This document shows positions 55,471-64,000 of a stretch of 64,000 bases of DNA, piece after piece. Position numbers and translations under genes: made by a program. The stretch lies in assembly GCA_963969495.1 (NCBI GenBank), contig OZ018338.1, positions 45,019,206-45,083,205 on the forward strand, given 5' to 3'. The number at the start of each line of letters is the position of its first letter. The stretch's first letter is position 1. This DNA comes from Ceratothoa steindachneri. Its lineage: Eukaryota; Arthropoda; Malacostraca; Isopoda; Cymothoidae. The notes beneath the pieces were generated by a model, which was not told the origin of the DNA, did not search any database, and saw nothing but the letters and a program-made list of their open reading frames with translations.

Positions 55471-57869
55471 TACACTGTTCATTACCCAGGGAACTGGAAC
55501 CTGATAGTCATACTCATGTGTTGAGAGAGGACTCCAATGACGACGACGATGATTTATCCGTATGTACGTGAATGCAGCAGAGTTCTTTGATGCCTTAGTC
55601 CAGGAGCTTGTTCTTGTGGTGCTCCTAAGAAAGTCTGATAACCGCCCATTATTTGATGCGGTTAAAGTAGAAGTCTTGGATGGCCGCTTCGACGTACCTA
55701 TCATTCCTGAGTTGTGTGAGGAGGTCCATGGTGGGTTATGCAAACAAAAAGGGGGTTGATTTTGCGTACGTGTATTTGGTGTTTTTTTAGTGATGGCTTT
55801 TGACTGTTTGGTACTCAACCACTGTGTACAAGAATAAGGTCGAAGGGCCACCTCGTGCCCTTCGGTACTCACGTGGTCTCGAGATCGCCGCATGTAGCGT
55901 GAAAAGCGAGGCTGATCTACGGGAAGAATACGGTCTACACCGTTTTACTGTACCCAAGCTGCATTTACTTAGGGGCACAATTTCCTAGTCTCGCATGCCC
56001 TTACAGACAACCTCCTGCCGTTTGCATAGATCGAAGCTCTTCGAAAATTCTAAGCCAACTTTATCTCGGTTCCCCAAAGGAGTCGTTGTTTTTCCCCAAG
56101 ATCGCGTGAGTCGTGAAGACTCTCACCCAAGCAATCCCCGCTACCAGCACGGTGTCTATATAATCCCCCGACTCGGTTCAGCAGGTGACATTGTAGTATT
56201 GTAGTACCATAGCACCAAAGCACCACAGCCCGGTTAAGCACTGTTCGGCCTAACACCACGTACGAGCAAAGGACACGCTCACGCGTCGCAGGCGCAGATA
56301 CCGACGATTTACATGCGAAAACGGAAGCTAAATCGACATCCGTGTACTACGACATAGTCAATTGGTGACTATATTACGAGAACTCCATCTCTGAAGTCCA
56401 AACTACGTGTCTTCCCGCATCCGCCTCGTTAGGTAACCCAGCTCCCCATCGCAATCATTGTATCCCGAAGGCCCTTCCCTTGAAAGAACACGTAAGCAGT
56501 TGTAATCGTTGACGCCTACAGATTATTCTATAATCTTGTCTACCTAAACCGTCCCATACTTCCTGTGAGCCCTGGATTAAAATCCCCTTTTTAATCACCG
56601 ACCTGAACCCGACCACTCATCGCATATTTATCCCTCCTTTAATCTGTCCCGTGCTGACATTTAATTTTACAGGTGAGATCATTCCATTTCCACTCTGTAT
56701 CTGTATATAGTTAAATTCTATTTATTTGTCAGTAAAGGTATATTTTTGTTATCGTCTTTTTCTTGCAACCTTGAATGAGTACCAGCTACCTGATAATCTT
56801 TGGCCAACTTGCACTCTGAATTATTTGTTTTGAAAGGACCCCGCAATTGAAAAGTAAACTATTCCCACTGAATTAATAACTATTCTCATTTCACGAACCG
56901 TCTATGTCGACTCTCAAACATACCTCGACCAAAAGCCCCAAAAGCATATATATAGAGAGAGAGTCCGGCCACTTCACGACACAGTGAATCTATTGCGAGT
57001 AAGTGAAGTTTGTGTGCCTCTTGTGTGGGCCTGAAAATGAGTGTTTGGTCGACGTATACGAATAGTATGATTGTGATGTTGTGATCAGTGTGTCAAATAT
57101 GTTTAAGAGTTTCAGAATATCGTATGGCATTAGTGTGAACTTCTTCCTATTTTTATGCAGTAAACTTAAGGTGGTTTTAGTTGTCATATCATTTTATTCG
57201 CGCTTATTTCCGGTGGAGTGAGTTTTTTAAAACTGTGCGTCGTCAAAGACCCCTATTTGGTCGTTAAGCACCCCTATGAACGAGACTCCGGATGTGATGA
57301 ATGGGTGAACGTGGTATGGCTCTGGCTGGGCTCCGTAAATTTACTTAGAGTTTCTATGTGGATGGTAAATATGCAACGCCAAATCGGCCCACGCTTACAA
57401 TTGAAAGATATTTGGGGTAAGATTAACACCTAGTAAACTTTTTCAGAACAAATTAATATCCCAGATGAAACTAGTACGGACCATCAAGTCTGAGGTTCTA
57501 GTTAACAGCTGAAGAAAAAAAAACAGGTTTATGTGTTAAACTGAAAAATATGAAGAAGATTCAAAACTATATGGAAAAAATACGATAACCCGACTCATCT
57601 GAGTCACAAAATGGCAAAAACCAGAGGGAAAGTCCCTTCAATCACCTGCGGCTTTTTGTGAATAGATGATAAATGGTTATTGTATTGATGGTTTCCCATT
57701 TTCAAATCTCTTACAAGTGCCTTTGAATGGCTAAATTACGCTTTTGCCACTAGATGGCGACAAATTCGATGGCTGATTTGAAATCTCCAGGGTGAATAAC
57801 TGTATCGCCCATTTCATAGCTCTAAATGTGTACAATTGAACTTTACTCCTTTCGAAAAAATAGCAACGT

Positions 57870-58020
57870 CTAGACATGGCACTTTTTCGCAGGTGAAACA
57901 ATCGTGTAAGAGAATCGTCATCCACCCTTTCTCTCTCAGTGGAGACCCGAGATATTGAACGCAAGAGCATCCGGCCAGGCAACTCGGGTCAAGCACATAA
58001 CCACAGCGCCGCGCCACACG
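57870..58020 (-). repeat. tRNA-like SINE, copy 2
   Basis: The minus strand reads GCGCTGTGGTTATGTGCTTG (A-box-like) and, ~40 bp on, GCGTTCAATATCTCGGGTC (B-box-like). The body then has GACGATTCTCTTACACGATTG, parallel to copy 1 at 16,036. A truncated third copy lies at about 63,640-63,758. Confidence 0.55.
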
Positions 58021-58277
58021 TCGTTATGAAAGGTCCCTACGGTTAAAATGCAAGATCTCTCCTACGAGAGTGTGATTTAATTTCACCTCAAGTAAGAAAT
58101 TGGAGACGCGTTTCTCCCAAGTTCGAGGAGCGATCTAAGACTTGGTGAGAAAAACCGTTTGGCATAAGAACCCTCCTGGGCCCATCCTCAAGACCCCTTT
58201 TCCTCTTACCCCTCCCCCAGTGGGGTGACGAGGTATAAATAAGAAACACTGAGGAAAATCGAGGTGGAATACGTCAG

Positions 58278-58475
58278 TCTCCAGGTGACGAAGTCGCCGG
58301 GTTAGGACCCCAGGCTACCGAGACTGGATTGGTAGAATACGTGTCTCCAGGTGACGAAGTCCACGGATTAAGATCGGGCTACCAAGATTGGATTGGTAGA
58401 ATACGTCAGTCTCCAGGTGACGAAGTCCACGGATTAAGATCGGGCTACCGAGACTGGACAGGTAGTGTACTTGGG
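58278..58475 (+). repeat. 66-bp tandem repeat, 3 copies
   Basis: TCTCCAGGTGACGAAGTC starts at 58,278, 58,344 and 58,410. Because 66 is a multiple of three one frame stays open as a 22-residue repeat. I do not regard it as coding. Confidence 0.92.
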
Positions 58476-58539
58476 TCGTCAGACTACGAAATCACCTGCA
58501 AGAGAGGCAGGGCTACCTTAAGGGGATAAGAAGCAGCTC

Positions 58540-59150
58540 ATCCTCGAGCTAGTCCCTGTTTATCAAACCAAACGTTAAGTTAACTTGTTCAAGTTCAATT
58601 TACTCTCGTCAGAGAGACTCCTCATATCCTGGTGCATCTTAAACACCAGGAGTATTCCTTCGTCCTTGAGGAATTAAGAAAAGAAGAAGGAAAAGGCTCC
58701 CCCTCGAGTCCGTTACTCGGTGGCCACACCAAACTCATAAGTTAAATTGGTTGAGGAACCAAGTTCAACTTATTCTCGTCAGAGTAATCTTCCTCCTCTA
58801 TCCTCGCCCTTTAGGAAGACTGGAACTGAGAAGAAGCTCATCCTCGAGCTAGTTCCTGGTTAGCAAACCGACCTTTAAGTTAACTTATTCAAGTTTAACT
58901 TATTCTCGTCAGACCCCTTCCCCCTCCTCCTCGATCCGCACCCATGAAGAAGACCCTCCCCAAGTTCAGTCCTTGCCCATGTGGAATTAAGTAACGAAGG
59001 AGAAAAGCTCCCCCTCGAGCTCGTTACTCGGTGGTCTCACCCAGCTCTAAGTTAACTTGGTTTAAGAACCAAATTCGATTTACTCTCGCCTAGAGAGACC
59101 ACGCCTACTTTGGTGCCACCTAAAGCACCGTGATTGTTCTCGTCCTTGAA
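58540..59150 (-). repeat. Diverged 163-bp-type monomers (4 copies)
   Basis: TTACTCTCGTCAGAGAGAC and variants recur at about 58,602, 58,772, 58,902 and 59,082. They are the reverse complement of the monomers at 14,500-15,735, with irregular 130-180 bp spacing. Confidence 0.85.
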
Positions 59151-59652
59151 GACCTCCCCCCTCCCCTGAATACCGTGTGGACCCCCATCTGCTACCCTCG
59201 CCAAAAGTACCTCGTGATCTCGATCACCTCCATCTGGCCGATCGGCATGCGTCGTGGAGTCAATAACATTCCTGAGGTATTTAAACTCCAGTAGAGTCTA
59301 TAAGCCTACATATTGTATTTTAAAGTGCGTATCGAATTTAGCAAATTTTAGAAGGTCAAACTAATTGAATTAATTATTGTGTATTTTAATATTCGGAGTA
59401 TTTCTGTGGTTAATGGTTAATTTTTGTGTAGTAAATTGTTAAAGTTAAAATATAAGTTTATTTGGGGAATTCTTGTGCGTTTCTCTATATCCTTATGTGT
59501 TTGAGACGGTTCTCTTCTTTAAAATAACAATATTAGCACTCTTAGCACTCTTAAAACAAAGCCTACTTCATCAAAGAAGTATATCACGACCACAAAGGAT
59601 ACAACGACAAAAGTGGTTTGTGTGTAGAGAGATTATAAAGGGGCATTCTCCA

Positions 59653-60780
59653 CACATAAAAGTGGTATCGGGTGTGGAGTGATAAAAAAGGACCATTCTA
59701 CGACAACTGGTTAATTATTATGTGAGCTATAATATTTGAATTAAATGTGACACATGTTTTTGTATAACAGAGGAAGAAAATCAGAAAATCAAAATCACAC
59801 TTGACGATTGAAAAAGTAAGCTAAATTGATTAAATGAGACCTAACACAGAACAAAATTAAGTTAGATCAAAGGCAACAACGCCATCATGCCCTAACGAAC
59901 TGAAAAAACATTGGGAAGAGAACAGTTTAGACGGACTCTCGACAATTTTAAGTCAAAGGGCAAGATAAGTACGCAGCATGAGAGAATAAGCCGAGTAAAC
60001 GATGGAACAATTACATAAATATACATCGATATTAACTTATCAAACTTTTGTGGGAATGCAAAGTTAAAATAAAATTTTTTCCCAAACTTAAACTTTTTCA
60101 GTGAGGCAACTTCTGTGGAAATAGAGATAGGAGCAAGTTTGGAGTCACGACTCAACTGATTCTGACTTCTCCGAGTGACATTTTTCACTTTATCTTTGCA
60201 TTAGCATGTTTTGTGGGAATATATGTGGATGTGTCGCTCCCATCTGTGTGAATTCATTTCCCATGTAATATAAACAGAATATTCCTATTATTTGAACGTG
60301 AATTGTTACACCTTGATATTTCCTGAAGGTTTCCATAAGATCAGATTAATCGAAGTCCTATTTCAAACAGAACACTGCCTCGCTGGCACAAGATTTCAAA
60401 TAGTGTTTGTTCTAACAGAGAATGTGCTAACTTGGAGAGTGAAAGTGTATTGCCTCTCATTTTTACTTGGTAATGCACAAATATTGTTTTTCGAACTTTG
60501 ATGAAAATTTTAAGCTCTTCACATAAAGGGCAGGAAGAATTTTAAGGCCCTGGAAGATGTGAGTCGTTTATAAACGGAGAGTTGCCACAAAGAGCTTGAG
60601 CTAGATAGTTGATAAACTAGTAAGCATACAACGCTTACACCTTCATTCAGGTTGTAGCTGGAAAGAAAATAACGAGGTCCACTGACCAAAACGTCGCGTG
60701 CTTTCACTTATTCTGATTTGTGCCTGTCGTAGAATTCTTTCTGATAAGAACCCTACTTACCTGACACCACTTTTATTTAG
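59653..60780. other. Interior between two facing LTR-C ends
   Basis: No coding recognised. 59,971-60,212 recurs at 63,759-64,000. Both ends of this interval start with PBS-like text pointing inward. Confidence 0.5.
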
Positions 60781-61259
60781 TGTCGTAGAATTCCCCTCCT
60801 TTTTGTTCTATCTCTAAGAGTGCTAAGAGTGTCTAATATATATTGATATTATAGGAATATCTTAAAGAACAGAGCCGTTACCAAACACGTCAGGATATAA
60901 AAGAAACGCCCACTAATTCACAAAATAAACTTATATTTTATCTTTAACCATTGAATACACAACCTTTATACATTAACTACAGCAATCCTCTAAATATTAT
61001 TATAAACAAGAATTAATTAAATTAGTTTACCCTCCAAAATTTGGTTAACGTTTTCTCTACCCAAAACAATAATATAAGAATTAGGCTTACGGACTCATGT
61101 GGAGTTTAAAGGGCCTCAGAAATGTTATTGACTCACGACGCGAGCCGTGTGTCCAGTTGTAGATGAGTGAAATTCCACGGTCGTTTTGGCGAGGGTAGCA
61201 GCTGGGGGGTCCACACGTTCTTCCGGGGAGGGAAGGGTTCTTTAAGGACGAGAACCAAG
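60781..61259 (-). repeat. LTR-C family copy 3 (minus, truncated)
   Basis: The reverse complement matches 59,130-59,652 block by block: TTTTGGCGAGGGTAGCAGCT, AAATATAAGTTTATTT, ACACTCTTAGCACTCTTA and ATTCTACGACA at the end, followed by AAGTGGTGTCAGG. It is cut at 61,259, exactly where the second duplicated unit starts. Confidence 0.7.
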
Positions 61260-64000
61260 ACTGGAACCTGATAGTCATACTCATGTGTTGAGAGAGGACT
61301 CCAATGACGACGACGATGATTTATCCGTATGTACGTGAATGCAGCAGAGTTCTTTGATTCCTTAGTCCAGGAGCTTGTTCTTGTGGTGCTCCTAAGAAAG
61401 TCTGATAACCGCCCATTATTTGATGCGGTTAAAGTAGAAGTCTTGGATGGCCGCTTCGACGTACCTATCATTCCTGAGTTGTGTGAGGAGGTCCATGGTG
61501 GGTTATGCAAACAAAAAGGGGGTTGATTTTGCGTACGTGTATTTGGTGTTTTTTTAGTGATGGCTTTTGACTGTTTGGTACTCAACCACTGTGTACAAGA
61601 ATAAGGTCAAAGGGCCACCTCGTGCCCTTCGGTACTCACGTGGTCTCGAGATCGCCGCATGTAGCGTGAAAAGCGAGGCTGATCTACGGGAAGAATACGG
61701 TCTACACCGTTTTACTGTACCCAAGCTGCATTTACTTAGGGGCACAATTTCCTAGTCTCGCATGCCCTTACAGACAACCTCCTGCCGTTTGCATAGATCG
61801 AAGCTCTTCGAAAATTCTAAGCCAACTTTATCTCGGTTCCCCAAAGGAGTCGTTGTTTTCCCCCAAGATCGCGTGAGTCGTGAAGACTCTCACCCAAGCA
61901 ATCCCCGCTACCAGCACGGTGTCTATATAATCCCCCGACTCGGTTCAGCAGGTGACATTGTAGTATTGTAGTACCATAGCACCAAAGCACCACAGCCCGG
62001 TTAAGCACTGTTCGGCCTAACACCACGTACGAGCAAAGGACACGCTCACGCGTCGCAGGCGCAGATACCGACGATTTACATGCGAAAACGGAAGCTAAAT
62101 CGACATCCGTGTACTACGACATAGTCAATTGGTGACTATATTACGAGAACTCCATCTCTGAAGTCCAAACTACGTGTCTTCCCGCATCCGCCTCGTTAGG
62201 TAACCCAGCTCCCCATCGCAATCATTGTATCCCGAAGGCCCTTCCCTTGAAAGAACACGTAAGCAGTTGTAATCGTTGACGCCTACAGATTATTCTATAA
62301 TCTTGTCTACCTAAACCGTCCCATACTTCCTGTGAGCCCTGGATTAAAATCCCCTTTTTAATCACCGACCTGAACCCGACCACTCATCGCATATTTATCC
62401 CTCCTTTAATCTGTCCCGTGCTGACATTTAATTTTACAGGTGAGATCATTCCATTTCCACTCTGTATCTGTATATAGTTAAATTCTATTTATTTGTCAGT
62501 AAAGGTATATTTTTGTTATCGTCTTTTTCTTGCAACCTTGAATGAGTACCAGCTACCTGATAATCTTTGGCCAACTTGCACTCTGAATTATTTGTTTTGA
62601 AAGGACCCCGCAATTGAAAAGTAAACTATTCCCACTGAATTAATAACTATTCTCATTTCACGAACCGTCTATGTCGACTCTCAAACATACCTCGACCAAA
62701 AGCCCCAAAAGCATATATATAGAGAGAGAGTCCGGCCACTTCACGACACAGTGAATCTATTGCGAGTAAGTGAAGTTTGTGTGCCTCTTGTGTGGGCCTG
62801 AAAATGAGTGTTTGGTCGACGTATACGAATAGTATGATTGTGATGTTGTGATCAGTGTGTCAAATATGTTTAAGAGTTTCAGAATATCGTATGGCATTAG
62901 TGTGAACTTCTTCCTATTTTTATGCAGTAAACTTAAGGTGGTTTTAGTTGTCATATCATTTTATTCGCGCTTATTTCCGGTGGAGTGAGTTTTTTAAAAC
63001 TGTGCGTCGTCAAAGACCCCTATTTGGTCGTTAAGCACCCCTATGAACGAGACTCCGGATGTGATGAATGGGTGAACGTGGTATGGCTCTGGCTGGGCTC
63101 CGTAAATTTACTTAGAGTTTCTATGTGGATGGTAAATATGCAACGCCAAATCGGCCCACGCTTACAATTGAAAGATATTTGGGGTAAGATTAACACCTAG
63201 TAAACTTTTTCAGAACAAATTAATATCCCAGATGAAACTAGTACGGACCATCAAGTCTGAGGTTCTAGTTAACAGCTGAAGAAAAAAAAAAACAGGTTTA
63301 TGTGTTAAACTGAAAAATATGAAGAAGATTCAAAACTATATGGAAAAAATACGATAACCCGACTCATCTGAGTCACAAAATGGCAAAAACCAGAGGGAAA
63401 GTCCCTTCAATCACCTGCGGCTTTTTGTAAATAGATGATAAATGGTTATTGTATTGATGGTTTCCCATTTTCAAATCTCTTACAAGTGCCTTTGAATGGC
63501 TAAATTACGCTTTTGCCACTAGATGGCGACAAATTCGATGGCTGATTTGAAATCTCCAGGGTGAATAACTGTATCGCCCATTTCATAGCTCTAAATGTGT
63601 ACAATTGAACTTTACTCCATTCGAAAAAATAGCAACGCCTAGACATGGCACTTTTTCGCAGGTGAAACAATCGTGTAAGAGAATCGTCATCCACCCTTTC
63701 TCTCTCAGTGGAGACCCGAGATATTGAACGCAAGAGCATCCGGCCAGGCAACTCGGGTACGCAGCATGAGAGAATAAGCCGAGTAAACGATGGAACAATT
63801 ACATAAATATACATCGATATTAACTTATCAAACTTTTGTGGGAATGCAAAGTTAAAATAAAACTTTTTCCCAAACTTAAACTTTTTCAGTGAGGCAACTT
63901 CTGTGGAAATAGAGATAGGAGCAAGTTTGGAGTCACGACTCAACTGATTCTGACTTCTCCGAGTGTCATTTTTCACTTTATCTTTGCATTAGCATGTTTT
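61260..64000. repeat. 5.77-kb duplicated unit, copy 2 (runs off the window)
   Basis: Same sequence as copy 1 to 63,758 (equivalent to 57,989), then continues from the equivalent of 59,971. The missing 1,981 bp (57,990-59,970 of copy 1) is bounded by GT at both sides, so a short-homology deletion is the simplest reading. The lost part contains LTR-C copy 2. Continues past the window edge. Confidence 0.92.

Larger units (their letters stand above)
58021..59652 (+). repeat. LTR-C family copy 2 (plus)
   Basis: It runs from the GGTTAAAATGCAAGAT head through tandem monomers to the end GGGGCATTCTCCACACA. This is followed by GTGGTATCGGGTGTGG, reminiscent of the TTTGGTATCAAGTGTGT that follows the 5' LTR of element 1. 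The order of blocks agrees with copies 1 and 3. It is therefore interpreted as an LTR, but no internal genes follow. Absent from the second 5.77-kb unit. Confidence 0.5.
55493..61259. repeat. 5.77-kb duplicated unit, copy 1
   Basis: Starts ACTGGAACCTGATAGTCATA. The same sequence restarts at 61,260. Comparing 55,493-57,989 with 61,260-63,758, I see roughly ten single-base or short-indel differences in 2.5 kb. Contents: ~2.4 kb of unique-looking sequence without a recognised gene, a SINE, a 66-bp tandem repeat, LTR-C copies on both strands, and a segment repeated again at 63,759-64,000. Small ORFs inside are not convincing. Confidence 0.93.

Noticed and set aside
55216..55893. 225-codon minus-strand ORF, Ser/Thr-rich
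   Set aside because: It crosses the boundary between LINE G (antisense) and the duplicated unit, has low-complexity Ser/Thr/Lys composition and no motif.
56155..56185. Promoter candidate CTATATAA with TCAG downstream
   Set aside because: The spacing (about 23 bp) is short, no transcript or LTR boundary supports it, and no gene follows.
55562..57433. Several 60-70-codon ORFs repeated identically at 61,329-63,200
   Set aside because: They are repeated only because the DNA is duplicated; near-identity of recent copies is no evidence of selection, and none has a domain.
58329..58529. Possible protein with 22-residue repeats
   Set aside because: The frame is open because the DNA repeat is 66 bp; no start context, no extension and no similarity recognised.

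Overview
This is a eukaryotic window. The protein-like stretches are interrupted relics of metazoan transposable elements. There are long (TA)n microsatellites, low-complexity AT-rich spacers, and no operons or ribosome-binding sites. The kinds of elements present (Jockey-type LINEs, mariner, Tc1, a large-LTR Ty3/gypsy element, a LINE family I associate with crustaceans) suggest an arthropod, most likely a crustacean. That assignment is an inference from family resemblance, not a database match. I found no host gene I could defend. Every coding-like region I recognise is a transposon fragment carrying stops, frameshifts or lost catalytic residues.

Layout. 1-2.5 kb: tail of an uncharacterised repeat-associated protein, GA-rich and (TA)n tracts, and a hammerhead-like stem-loop. 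2.6-9.7 kb: two related Jockey-like LINEs, B and A, head to tail on the minus strand. 10.27-11.64 kb: a mariner element. 11.99-13.35 kb: a Tc1 element sitting inside a (TA)n tract. 13.97-16.19 kb: an LTR-like repeat (LTR-C) carrying seven ~163-bp tandem monomers, next to a tRNA-like SINE. 16.2-20.4 kb: LINE C (minus) between fragments of the same uncharacterised protein family. 20.8-22.04 kb: an IS630/Tc1/mariner relic. 22.04-29.76 kb: a complete but mutated Ty3/gypsy LTR retrotransposon. Its gene order is gag-protease-integrase-reverse transcriptase-RNase H, the unusual copia-like order of Gmr1-type elements. 30.0-36.1 kb: Tc1 relics, AT-rich spacer and a 233-bp MITE. 37.15-43.65 kb: LINE D, split by a second element of the LTR retrotransposon family that has lost most of pol. 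44.7-48.5 kb: a foldback repeat, an RT scrap and an internally deleted mariner. 49.5-54.8 kb: further minus-strand Jockey-like LINE pieces, interrupted by a probable solo LTR. 54.77-55.47 kb: the 3' end of another LINE on the plus strand. From 55,493 to the window end: a ~5.77-kb unit duplicated in tandem at very high identity. The second copy lacks 1,981 bp that the first carries.

How the parts relate. This is a nested graveyard rather than a set of cooperating genes. Three insertions can be ordered from the sequence. LTR element 2 lies inside LINE D, with a near-perfect 5-bp target duplication. LTR element 1 lies at the end of the IS630-type relic, with an exact 5-bp duplication. LINE C lies between two pieces of the uncharacterised family. 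The strongest observations are the integrase-before-RT LTR element with its deleted relative, the recent 5.77-kb tandem duplication, and the LTR-C family, whose copies carry different numbers of satellite-like monomers and abut a tRNA-like SINE in the same divergent arrangement at two sites.
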